This document shows positions 1-8,116 of a stretch of DNA of 64,000 bases, in pieces. The position numbers were made by a program, and so were the translations under genes. Location of the stretch: positions 32,704 through 96,703 of the forward strand of contig NZ_FNVS01000016.1 in the NCBI RefSeq assembly GCF_900108035.1, in the 5' to 3' direction. Source of the stretch: Parabacteroides chinchillae (GTDB lineage: Bacteria; Bacteroidota; Bacteroidia; Bacteroidales; Tannerellaceae). Below the pieces are notes generated by a model. The model searched no databases. It was not told the origin of the DNA and saw only the letters and a list, made by a program, of their open reading frames with translations. The number at the start of each line of letters is the position of its first letter. The stretch's first letter is position 1.

Positions 1-2
1 TA

Positions 3-437
3 AAGATAAACAGGCTGGGTAAGAATATTGCCGAACGGTTTGCACATCGTTACTACGATGAAGTAACAGTCGGCATCGATTTTACCGCGCGCGATTTGCA
101 AAACAAATTACGGGCAGAAGGACTACCTTGGGAAATCAGCAAAGCATTCGACAACTCGGCCGCAGTAGGAACGTTTATCCCGTTGGATAGAGCAGGTGAT
201 ATTGACCGCATTCCTTTCCATCTGGAAATAAACGGACAGAAAGTTCAGGAAGGCAATACGTCGGATATGCTTTTCTCTGTAGACAAAATTGTTGCTTACG
301 TTAGCCGTTTCTTCACATTGAAAATAGGGGACCTGATTTATACGGGAACTCCCGTCGGTGTAGGACCGGTTAAGATTGATGACCATCTGCAAGGATATAT
401 CGGCGAACGGAAATTGCTGGACTTCTATGTACGGTAA
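3..437 (+). CDS. Fumarylacetoacetate hydrolase family protein (5'-truncated by window)
   Basis: This is the C-terminal part of a fumarylacetoacetate-hydrolase-family enzyme. The family carries out metal-dependent hydrolysis or decarboxylation of small 2-oxo acids. The frame is open from base 3 with no start codon in the window, so the gene begins upstream. Visible family hallmarks are the segment ending FTARDLQNKL, the AVGTFIPL stretch and the GDLIYTGTPVGVGPV loop near the C-terminus, which is typical of the FAH fold. The stop at 435-437 is followed after 10 bases by porU on the same strand, so the two are probably cotranscribed. The substrate cannot be told from this fragment. Confidence 0.85.
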   Translation, partial: KINRLGKNIAERFAHRYYDEVTVGIDFTARDLQNKLRAEGLPWEISKAFDNSAAVGTFIPLDRAGDIDRIPFHLEINGQKVQEGNTSDMLFSVDKIVAYVSRFFTLKIGDLIYTGTPVGVGPVKIDDHLQGYIGERKLLDFYVR

Positions 438-447
438 TAACTGATTT

Positions 448-3400
448 ATGTTACGAACTATATACACATTACTGATAAGTCTTTGCTTCTTGTCCTCTGC
501 ATGGGCAGGCAGCGATCGCTATACATCCAGTTCCGTTTTATCACAAGGGAAATGGGTTAAGATAAAAATAAAGGAAAACGGGATGTACAAGCTCTCTTTT
601 TCCGACTTAAAGAACATGGGCTTCTCCGATCCTTCAAAAGTTTCCGTCCACGGTTACGGAGGATGGATCATGGATGAAGACTTCCGTAAACCTTACCTGG
701 ACGACCTTCCTACTGTTCCCGTTTACAAAGGAACAGACTACCTGCTTTTTTATGGCAAGGGGGTACGTAAATGGGAATATGACTCAGGAAGCGGAACTTT
801 TGCACACACCAACAATCCGTATTCACTATACGGATGTTACTTCCTGACAGATAATACAGAAACAAAAGAAATGACAACTGCTGCCTCCGGTGAAGGAGCA
901 ACATTAGTTGTCAATACTTTTGACGATTATGTTGTCCATGAAGAAGATCTTATATCGGTCAATAAATCCGGACGGGACTTATTTGGTGAATCTTTCAGCC
1001 TGACACGTACAAAAACCCTGTCGATGCCCTCCATTCCGGGTATCACTAATGATGACGCAAAAGTCACAATGCGCTTCATCGCCAGAGGAGCTTCAAGTGC
1101 GGGAAAGGCAACATTAAGTATTAGTAATCAAGATCTGCTAAACTTAACGATTCCTGCAGCCAATGGTTATAACTATCCGGAATATATAAAAGCCATAGCC
1201 AGAACCGGCACTGCTACATGGACAGGAGATAAAAGTGAGTCACCAAAAGTCACTGTTAGTTATAACCCAAGCGGACATACAAACGTACACCTCGATTACA
1301 TCAGGCTACAAGTAAAACGTACTCTACAACCCTATGGAGCAAGTACACTTTTCCGTAGCTTGGCATCTAAGGGGAATACCACCCGTTTCGTCATCAAAAA
1401 TGCAAATGCAAGTACTTTGGTATTTGATATAACAGACAGCCAAAATCCACAACGAGTGGAAACTTCATTAAACGGCACAGAACTTTCATTCACCATTCCA
1501 CAAGGAGAGTTACGGGAATTTGCATTGGTACAACCGGACAAAACTTTTCCCAGCTATGAAAGAGCCAATGGCTATGTTGCTGCACAAGATTTGCACAAGT
1601 TAGGACAAACAGATATGGTGATTATAGCAGCTCCTACCCTCAAAAGCCAGGCAGAACGTCTGGCGGAAGAACACCGCCAACGCGATAACCTGACTGTAGA
1701 AGTGGTAGAACCGGAAAAGATATATAACGAATTTTCGAGCGGTACACCGGATGCCACAGCCATCCGCCGTTTCATGAAAATGTTTTACGACCGCAGCACT
1801 TCTGAAACGGATGCGCCCAAATATTTATTACTATTTGGCGATGGTGTCTACGATAACCGTTTTCTTTGTGAAGACCTGAAAGACATACCTCAGGAAAACA
1901 TGTTACTCACCTATCAATCCACTAATTCCCTTGACATAAACTCTTACGTAACAGAAGATTATTTCGGTTTTCTGGAAGATCAATCGGGCAGCTATTTATC
2001 AAATGATAAATTACAGATAGGAATTGGGCGCTTCCCCGTACGCACAGTAGAAGAAGCCACCCTGATGGTCGATAAAACAATTGCCTACATGAACAATACA
2101 CAATTCGGTTCATGGAAAAACAAAGTTGCTTTTATTGCAGATGACGGAAACAATGCCGATACATTTACGACAAATCATATGAATCAGGCAAATAAGGAAG
2201 CCGATTATATTGAAGGAAACCACCCGGAATTTCTTGTCAACAAAATATTCCTTGACGCTTACAAGAAAGATCATAGCGGGCAAAGCTCCTATCCCGATGT
2301 AAACAAGAAGATTCAACAGCTTCTGAAAAGCGGGTTAATGTTGATTAATTACACAGGGCACGGAGGCACAGAAGCTTTAGCCGATGAACATGTAATAACA
2401 CAAAGCGACATCAATCAGTCCACCTATACCAATCTGCCTTTATGGATTACGGCTACCTGCGACTTTACCCGGTTCGATGCCCCAACCACATCTGCAGGCG
2501 AAAGTGTTTTCCTGAATAAAAAAAGCGGAGGTATAGCTTTGTTCTCCACAACAAGAGTTGTTTTATCCGGCCCGAATTTCAATATCAACATGGAATTGCT
2601 TGCCAATTTATTTGAAAAAGAAAACGGACGGCGTATAACATTGGGAGACGTGATTAAAATAACCAAACGCAATCTGGGGAATGATTCCAACAAGCTTAAT
2701 TTCCTGTTGGTTGGAGACCCCGCCATGAAACTGAGTTATCCGGAATACCATGCAAAAGTGACATCCGTCAATGGCGAACCGGTTGACGGTTCTCCTATTA
2801 TTTTAAAAGCATTACAAAAAGTCACTGTAGAAGGAGAAATCACTACTCCCAACGGAGAAAAAGCCGAGGATTTCACAGGAATAGTAAATCCGACGGTGTT
2901 AGACAGTAAGCGTACAATTACAACACTGGATAATAACAATATAGGACAGACGTTTTCTTTTACCGACTATCCGAACACGATATTTATAGGAAATGATTCC
3001 GTACGCAACGGCAAGTTCAGCTTCACCTTCACCGTACCCAAAGATATTTCCTATTCAAACGATTATGGTAAAATGAACCTATATGCTTCCGACGAAACAA
3101 AAGGGACAGAAGCGCAAGGGTCTTTTATCAACTTCATTGTAGGAGGAACATCTGATGACACGGAAAAAGACACAGAAGGCCCGGAAATCAAAGCCCTGTA
3201 TTTGAACGACTCCACTTTCACGGATGGAGGACAAGTAAACACGACTCCTTTATTTGTTGCCCAACTTTGGGATAAAAGCGGTGTTAATATCACCGGCAAC
3301 AGCGTAGGGCATGACATCACACTGACAATCGACAACCAATCCGCTTTAAATTATAACCTGAACAGTTATTATGAGTCTGTTCCGGGTAAAGAGGGCGAAG

Positions 3401-3837
3401 GATTTGTGACATTCTCTATCCCTGCATTAAATCCGGGTATTCATACGGCAGAATTTAAAGTATGGGATATACAGAACAATTCGACGACTAAAACCTTCAG
3501 CTTTGAAGTAGTTGAAGGTTTAAAACCCAATCTGTACGAACTAATCGGTACGCCGAATCCAGCCCGCGAACAAGTGGAATTCCGCCTGTATCATAACCGG
3601 CCGGAGACCAACGTTGCCGTAAATATTATGATCTACGATATGGCAGGAAGACTGTTATGGAATCATAGTGAAACAGGTTCGAACGAACTATTCAAAGCTT
3701 ATATAGTAACCTGGAACCTGACCGATAACAACGGAGCCAGGCTGCACCCCGGAATCTATTTATACCGGGCGGCAATAAGTTCTAACCATTCTAAAGAAGC
3801 TACAAAAACAAAGAAATTAGTCATTCTTGCACAATAA
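448..3837 (+). CDS. porU: Type IX secretion system sortase PorU
   Basis: PorU is the outer-membrane-associated cysteine protease that cleaves the C-terminal sorting domain from T9SS cargo and attaches the mature protein to anionic LPS. The 1129-residue protein starts with a signal peptide of about 20 residues ending SSAWAG. A gingipain-like C25 catalytic domain occupies the middle: the catalytic His lies in the NYTGHGG motif near residue 638 and the catalytic Cys in ITATCDF near residue 671. The last 90 or so residues (GTPNPAR..., a GRLLWN strand, PGIYLYR) form a T9SS-type C-terminal domain, as known for PorU itself. The length agrees with the family. porV follows after 68 bases, the usual partnership. 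Confidence 0.95.
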   Translation: MLRTIYTLLISLCFLSSAWAGSDRYTSSSVLSQGKWVKIKIKENGMYKLSFSDLKNMGFSDPSKVSVHGYGGWIMDEDFRKPYLDDLPTVPVYKGTDYLLFYGKGVRKWEYDSGSGTFAHTNNPYSLYGCYFLTDNTETKEMTTAASGEGATLVVNTFDDYVVHEEDLISVNKSGRDLFGESFSLTRTKTLSMPSIPGITNDDAKVTMRFIARGASSAGKATLSISNQDLLNLTIPAANGYNYPEYIKAIARTGTATWTGDKSESPKVTVSYNPSGHTNVHLDYIRLQVKRTLQPYGASTLFRSLASKGNTTRFVIKNANASTLVFDITDSQNPQRVETSLNGTELSFTIPQGELREFALVQPDKTFPSYERANGYVAAQDLHKLGQTDMVIIAAPTLKSQAERLAEEHRQRDNLTVEVVEPEKIYNEFSSGTPDATAIRRFMKMFYDRSTSETDAPKYLLLFGDGVYDNRFLCEDLKDIPQENMLLTYQSTNSLDINSYVTEDYFGFLEDQSGSYLSNDKLQIGIGRFPVRTVEEATLMVDKTIAYMNNTQFGSWKNKVAFIADDGNNADTFTTNHMNQANKEADYIEGNHPEFLVNKIFLDAYKKDHSGQSSYPDVNKKIQQLLKSGLMLINYTGHGGTEALADEHVITQSDINQSTYTNLPLWITATCDFTRFDAPTTSAGESVFLNKKSGGIALFSTTRVVLSGPNFNINMELLANLFEKENGRRITLGDVIKITKRNLGNDSNKLNFLLVGDPAMKLSYPEYHAKVTSVNGEPVDGSPIILKALQKVTVEGEITTPNGEKAEDFTGIVNPTVLDSKRTITTLDNNNIGQTFSFTDYPNTIFIGNDSVRNGKFSFTFTVPKDISYSNDYGKMNLYASDETKGTEAQGSFINFIVGGTSDDTEKDTEGPEIKALYLNDSTFTDGGQVNTTPLFVAQLWDKSGVNITGNSVGHDITLTIDNQSALNYNLNSYYESVPGKEGEGFVTFSIPALNPGIHTAEFKVWDIQNNSTTKTFSFEVVEGLKPNLYELIGTPNPAREQVEFRLYHNRPETNVAVNIMIYDMAGRLLWNHSETGSNELFKAYIVTWNLTDNNGARLHPGIYLYRAAISSNHSKEATKTKKLVILAQ

Positions 3838-3863
3838 AGAATCGGTAAATCAGTTATATGTAG

Positions 3864-3887
3864 GAACGAACAATTGTCCGTTCTTTT
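3864..3887 (+). terminator. Possible intrinsic terminator or attenuating hairpin after porU
   Basis: A 20-base inverted repeat (GAACGAACA against TGTCCGTTC, one mismatch) is followed by TTTT. It lies between porU and porV. The stem is short, so read-through into porV is likely. Confidence 0.4.
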
Positions 3888-3905
3888 ATTAATAGTAATT
3901 TCAGT

Positions 3906-5102
3906 ATGAGAAAAGTATCGAGAATTTATTTACTCCTTATATCCTTCTGTCTGTTTGCTGCAACCGCTGTAGTAAAGGCACAAGATAAAAACCAATTTGC
4001 ACCTATCCAGACGGCCGTACCATCATTGTCTATTGCTCCGGATGCACGCGGAGGTGCTATGGGTGACAATGGCGTGTCTACAACGCCAGACGTAAACTCC
4101 CAATATTGGAATCCTGCAAAATACGCATTCAATTACAGTAAAGCCGGAGTTTCATTGTCATATACTCCGTGGTTACGTAAGTTGGTTAATGACGTAGCAT
4201 TGGTGAACCTTGCCGGTTATTATAAAATCGGAGATAGCGACCTGCAAGCTATCGGTGCCTCTGTACGCTATTTCTCACTTGGAGAAATATCCGACTCGGA
4301 ATATATGGGGCAAGGCGGTAGCGGAGTCACACTAAACCCGTACGAAATGGCAGTAGATGCCAGCTACAGCCGTAAGCTTTCGGAAAACTTCTCTATGGCC
4401 GTAGCTCTACGATACATACGCTCGGACTTAGGCGCCGACTCACGTTCAGACGGACAAACTGCAGGAAACGCATTTGCTGCCGACATTGCCGGTTATCTTG
4501 AGAAATATGTAATTCTTGGTAATAGCGAATGTTTATGGAGTTTCGGATTTAACGCTTCCAACATTGGTTCTAAAATATCTTTCGACGGAGGAGAAACCAG
4601 CCGTTTCCTTCCTGCCAAGTTAACTGTCGGAACAGGTCTTTTATACCCGATAGACGATTATAACCGTATAGGCGCTTATTTAGACATCAGCAAATATCTG
4701 GTTCCAAACTATCCGACAAAAGGGGATAAAAACCCGGACGAAACAGACGAAGAATTTCAAAAAAGGCTTGAAGATTACAGATCTTTGTCTTCCATATCCG
4801 GCATCTTCAAATCTTTTGGCGATAATCCAAACGGCTTCAAAGGAGAATTGCAGGAAATAATGGCTTCAATCGGTTTAGAATACAGCTACAACGAACAGTT
4901 CTTCGTACGCGGCGGTTATTATTACGAAAACAAGAATATGGGTAACAGACAGTATTTCTCAGTAGGTGCCGGTTTCCGTATGAGTGTATTCCAACTGGAC
5001 GCAGCTTACCTTGTAAGTACTGTACAAAGCAACCCATTGGATCAAACCCTCCGTTTCTCTCTTTCATTCGATATGGATGGCATAAGAAATCTGTTCAGAT
5101 AA
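3906..5102 (+). CDS. porV: Type IX secretion system outer membrane protein PorV (LptO)
   Basis: PorV is a 14-strand FadL-like outer-membrane barrel. It binds cargo C-terminal domains leaving the SprA translocon and carries them to PorU. The 398-residue sequence begins with a 25-residue signal peptide ending VVKAQ, then a conserved N-terminal segment (SIAPDARGGAMGDNGV and PDVNSQYWNPAKYAF) that is diagnostic of the PorV family. Alternating aromatic and polar beta strands run to the C-terminal end FSLSFDMDGIRNLFR. It lies between porU (68 bases upstream) and ispF (8 bases downstream), all on the + strand. The pairing with porU supports the call strongly. Confidence 0.95.
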   Translation: MRKVSRIYLLLISFCLFAATAVVKAQDKNQFAPIQTAVPSLSIAPDARGGAMGDNGVSTTPDVNSQYWNPAKYAFNYSKAGVSLSYTPWLRKLVNDVALVNLAGYYKIGDSDLQAIGASVRYFSLGEISDSEYMGQGGSGVTLNPYEMAVDASYSRKLSENFSMAVALRYIRSDLGADSRSDGQTAGNAFAADIAGYLEKYVILGNSECLWSFGFNASNIGSKISFDGGETSRFLPAKLTVGTGLLYPIDDYNRIGAYLDISKYLVPNYPTKGDKNPDETDEEFQKRLEDYRSLSSISGIFKSFGDNPNGFKGELQEIMASIGLEYSYNEQFFVRGGYYYENKNMGNRQYFSVGAGFRMSVFQLDAAYLVSTVQSNPLDQTLRFSLSFDMDGIRNLFR

Positions 5103-5110
5103 TAGAAAAT

Positions 5111-5587
5111 ATGAAGATCAGAGTAGGTTTCGGTTATGATGTACATGCACTAGTTCCCGATCGCGAACTATGGATAGGAGGAATTAAAATAGAGCATACA
5201 CTAGGACTGCTTGGGCATAGTGATGCCGATGTATTAATCCACGCCATCTGCGATGCCCTGTTAGGGGCGGCAAACATGCGTGACATAGGATTTCATTTTC
5301 CCGACACAGCCGGCGAATACAAAAACATAGACAGCAAAATACTACTTCGTGACACGATGAAGCTGATCCGTAATGCCGGATATGAACTAGGAAACATAGA
5401 TGCAACCATAGCTGCCGAACGTCCGAAACTGAATCCGCATATTCCCGAAATGAAGCAAATCCTGGCTAAGGTAATGCAAGTAGATGCAGACGACATATCC
5501 ATAAAAGCTACAACAACAGAAAAATTAGGTTTTACCGGACGGCAGGAAGGTATTGCCGCTTACGCTACGGTTCTTATCCAAAAATAA
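5111..5587 (+). CDS. ispF: 2-C-methyl-D-erythritol 2,4-cyclodiphosphate synthase
   Basis: IspF catalyses the fifth step of the MEP isoprenoid pathway. It converts CDP-ME 2-phosphate into MEcPP and CMP, acting as a cytosolic trimer with a divalent metal. The 158-residue length is standard. Metal ligands are visible as D10 and H12 in GFGYDVH and H44 after HSDADVLIH. The later segments DIGFHFPD and TTEKLGFTGRQEGI are family signatures. The start ATG is 8 bases after the porV stop, so porU-porV-ispF look like one transcript. It is a housekeeping enzyme with no functional tie to secretion. Confidence 0.97.
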   Translation: MKIRVGFGYDVHALVPDRELWIGGIKIEHTLGLLGHSDADVLIHAICDALLGAANMRDIGFHFPDTAGEYKNIDSKILLRDTMKLIRNAGYELGNIDATIAAERPKLNPHIPEMKQILAKVMQVDADDISIKATTTEKLGFTGRQEGIAAYATVLIQK

Positions 5588-5614
5588 AAACAATACAACT
5601 ATTTTTTCATAGAC

Positions 5615-5650
5615 TGCTTGTCTTCTTTTTCAAAAGGGCAAGCATTTTTT
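5615..5650 (+). terminator. Rho-independent terminator after ispF
   Basis: The stem TGCTTG / CAAGCA is extended inward by G-C and G-U pairs and is followed by six T. It lies 27 bases after the ispF stop and closes the porU-porV-ispF transcript. Confidence 0.75.
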
Positions 5651-5744
5651 ATCTCCAAAACCACAAGTTAATTAATCTCAACTTCGCAACAACTTTCCGC
5701 TCTCCCCTGTTTGACTTGTACTTATTTATAATCACATAATTCTA

Positions 5745-5929
5745 ATTAACCACGCGGATAACATAGAAATATGTACCAAATACCCCGTGAGGGCGAAAAA
5801 GTGGAATATTAATACTAAAGTACAAAAATGAAGTTCTATCTGCCACAACTTCTGTGAAGAAGGAATGGCAGACAAACACCAAAGGGTATTTCAAACTAGA
5901 TGGAATACTCTTTGGCGTTTTCTTTTTAT
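5745..5929 (+). ncRNA. Candidate structured non-coding RNA with intrinsic terminator
   Basis: This gene-free stretch lies between the ispF terminator and a minus-strand small gene and holds three consecutive hairpins on the + strand. The first is short, CCC-GTGA-GGG (5784-5793). The second has an outer stem TCTGCCA/TGGCAGA (5839-5845, 5866-5872) and an inner stem CTTCT/AGAAG closed by a GTGA loop. The third is a stem of about 15 pairs (5876-5890 with 5904-5918) followed by TTTTCTTTTTAT, a clear terminator. I see no ORF and do not recognise a known RNA family. The 5' end is not determined because no clear TAnnTTTG box was found, so the stated start is approximate. The rest of the 5588-5956 gap shows nothing else apart from the palindromic repeats that follow. 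Confidence 0.5.
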
Positions 5930-5932
5930 AAT

Positions 5933-5986
5933 CATCCCGATCATTTTATTAAATCATCAGGATGTTTTGGAAGAATCATCAGGATG
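5933..5986. repeat. Short palindrome array, 3 units at 22-bp spacing (CATCSSGATG core)
   Basis: Three 10-base cores start at 5933 (CATCCCGATC), 5955 (CATCAGGATG) and 5977 (CATCAGGATG), exactly 22 bases apart and separated by A/T-rich spacers. The array begins just after the candidate ncRNA terminator. It overlaps the 3' end of the minus-strand small gene, where it supplies the last residues (HPDDSSKTS). The same core recurs near 33721 and 52342. Confidence 0.8.
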
Positions 5987-6178
5987 ATTTATTTTACCAC
6001 GCATTTTAAGACGTTTGATCTGGAGAAAGCGAAGTAAAAGAATAACAGCCAACGTAGCCCCGATTATACAAAAGTATTCCGTATAGCCATTTTCCGGATT
6101 ATTGCCGGGCCAGCCAATCACGCTCATAATTATAAGATATACCAGCAATGCTATACTGGTAATATTTACCTTTTTCAT
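5957..6178 (-). CDS. Small two-helix membrane protein, unknown function
   Basis: This 73-residue protein has two hydrophobic segments (about residues 7-24 and 36-50) separated by a short polar loop NNPENGYTEY. A basic tail with RLKMRGK follows, so a two-pass inner-membrane protein with both ends inside is likely. I do not recognise a family. Its last nine codons are formed by the palindromic repeat array at 5933-5986, so the C-terminus may have been extended or replaced by that repeat. It lies 51 bases downstream of the 604-residue surface protein on the same strand and may be cotranscribed with it. Confidence 0.55.
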   Translation of the reverse strand: MKKVNITSIALLVYLIIMSVIGWPGNNPENGYTEYFCIIGATLAVILLLRFLQIKRLKMRGKINHPDDSSKTS

Positions 6179-6229
6179 ATTGTCTTATTCTACATTAACA
6201 GGTAACAAAGATACAAATTGTTTTATTTC

Positions 6230-8044
6230 CTATCCGGCTTTAACTATCTTATGGCAAGCACAATAACATTCCATTTCAATCTTTAGGATATATAAACCCG
6301 GACACAGCGGCAAATTAATTGACGAACAGCCTTTTCCTATCTTTTTCTGTAAAACCACCTTGCCGGCCAAATCCATAATCCGGATATTTCCCTTATCCGG
6401 GATATTCTCGAGGATTAACCGGTCACCATCCATATAACTAATTATATTCCTTTGATTGAAGTCTGCTCCTGTATGCAATGGCGTTGTTTTGTTGCCCGGC
6501 TCCAAGTTTATCGACGATAAAGGATCGGGCATAGATAGCAGTACACAATTGTCCGAACCGGACTGATTATTGATAACAAGCTCCGTATCTGCCTGTGTTT
6601 TCACAAAAAAAGCAGCAAAAGGAGGCAAAGCATAATTGCTGCCGATAGGATAAGGCTTATAATCTCCTCTTTCATACACATAAACATAACCGTCTAATAA
6701 CGGATTAGATTCAATAGCCCTTAACGGCAAAAGAGACAGTAAAGGATTTCCACATAAATACCAGCCGTTATCTTCATCCTTTATGCCATCCAATGTAGCT
6801 TTTATTGGCACAGACATGCTTTTTCCAAAATCAGAAGGCAACTTTCCAATAGCCGAAGAAAACCGAAGTGTTTGGTTGGAAGCCTTGCTATCCAATGCTA
6901 TCAGATAACCTTTATTTTTTTCAAAGACAGGTTGGGAACCGGAAACATTATCTACCTTTAAAACCTCCCAATTGTCATTACTTCTTCCCAAAGAAGCCCT
7001 CCTGTCACCATTATAACAACATACATAAAAATAGTTTCCCCCGTCATTAGGTGCATCGTCCTTTAGCTCAAAATCCGGCTCGATATCTGACAAATAAACA
7101 TCAAAAGGAAAAGAAAGGAAATACCATTTTCCTTTTTCCTTAAAAGTTTTTTCTATTGCAACCTGCTTTCGAACAATAAGATGTCCGTCTACATCGACCT
7201 TTGCATCCTTATCCGAAGAATAAAGGATCAGATTACTTACGGCAAGAGACGCATCTTTTGCTATATAAACGCTCCCATTACCAACAGCCAAATCTTTACA
7301 TTGCACATCCGAAAGGATAGAAACATCGCCGTTTACCAACGCATTGCGGTGGCGCAAAGCCGGAAGATGTGTCCATAAATCTTCATCACTCCAATCGCCT
7401 TTATCCGTAAAAAGAGAATATTGGGGAATAAGTCCAAATGCATAAACACTATCTATGCAATAGCAATTGCCGCAATTGGTACCAGGCGTAAACAAGACTA
7501 TATCAGACGGATTTCCGGGAATCTGAACCGGATTCCCCAATTTATCAGGAAGAGTCGCCAAGGTCCTGTAAGGAAACGTGTATTTATCTGAGCCAGACCG
7601 GCACCATTCCCATTGATCTGTTTTTCCATTTCTTTCAGCCTTTACAAATAATTTATCACCTTTACTTAACTCTTTGGCGGCAAATGTTGCATTAATACGA
7701 ATATCAGTGTATAAAGGCGATTGTCCAAACGAAGTAAACGTAACTTGGGATGCGGGAGGCATTTTTAAAGAATATTTTCCTCCTTGTCCTTTAATTCCGT
7801 ATAAAGAAAAAACATCTATACGGTTAACATTTTCTGTTTTCGTATAACTCCATGTATCTGATAAATCATTCTCAAAAGATTGAAACAGAAAAGTATCTCT
7901 TACCAGTATATTCTGTGAAACATCCTGTACGAAATTGTTCCACTGACCGGGAACCGGAATCTGGGATTGAACATGCAAAGGGAAGTTTACCATTAATAAG
8001 CACAAAGAAACATACATTATAGCCCGTAAACTGTTCTTTATCAT
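6230..8044 (-). CDS. Secreted surface protein with T9SS-like C-terminal sorting domain
   Basis: The 604-residue protein has an N-terminal signal peptide (hydrophobic residues 9-25, ending HVQSQ). The large middle is rich in beta strands, with conserved Gly and Trp (GKWYFLSFPFDVYLSDI), a type often seen in Bacteroidetes surface proteins. The final 70 residues (RLILENIPDKGNIRIMDL, AGKVVLQKK, LPLCPGLYILKI) match the general pattern of a T9SS type A sorting domain: a beta-sandwich with a PGLYIL motif. It is therefore a plausible client of the PorU/PorV machinery encoded 1-8 kb away. No catalytic motif is seen, and the molecular role is unknown. Confidence 0.7.
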   Translation of the reverse strand: MIKNSLRAIMYVSLCLLMVNFPLHVQSQIPVPGQWNNFVQDVSQNILVRDTFLFQSFENDLSDTWSYTKTENVNRIDVFSLYGIKGQGGKYSLKMPPASQVTFTSFGQSPLYTDIRINATFAAKELSKGDKLFVKAERNGKTDQWEWCRSGSDKYTFPYRTLATLPDKLGNPVQIPGNPSDIVLFTPGTNCGNCYCIDSVYAFGLIPQYSLFTDKGDWSDEDLWTHLPALRHRNALVNGDVSILSDVQCKDLAVGNGSVYIAKDASLAVSNLILYSSDKDAKVDVDGHLIVRKQVAIEKTFKEKGKWYFLSFPFDVYLSDIEPDFELKDDAPNDGGNYFYVCCYNGDRRASLGRSNDNWEVLKVDNVSGSQPVFEKNKGYLIALDSKASNQTLRFSSAIGKLPSDFGKSMSVPIKATLDGIKDEDNGWYLCGNPLLSLLPLRAIESNPLLDGYVYVYERGDYKPYPIGSNYALPPFAAFFVKTQADTELVINNQSGSDNCVLLSMPDPLSSINLEPGNKTTPLHTGADFNQRNIISYMDGDRLILENIPDKGNIRIMDLAGKVVLQKKIGKGCSSINLPLCPGLYILKIEMECYCACHKIVKAG

Positions 8045-8104
8045 AGTTACTATAATTTTGGTTTGTAAATACGTCTACAAATGTATACAAATTATTGAAT
8101 TTAT

Positions 8105-8112
8105 TATCTTTG
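8105..8112 (+). promoter_or_regulatory. Bacteroidales -7 box (TATCTTTG) directly before hflX
   Basis: TATCTTTG fits TAnnTTTG and ends only four bases before the hflX ATG at 8117. If used, it would give a leaderless or nearly leaderless mRNA. No good -33 TTTG is seen at the expected distance, so this remains a candidate. Confidence 0.45.
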
Positions 8113-8116
8113 CCGC

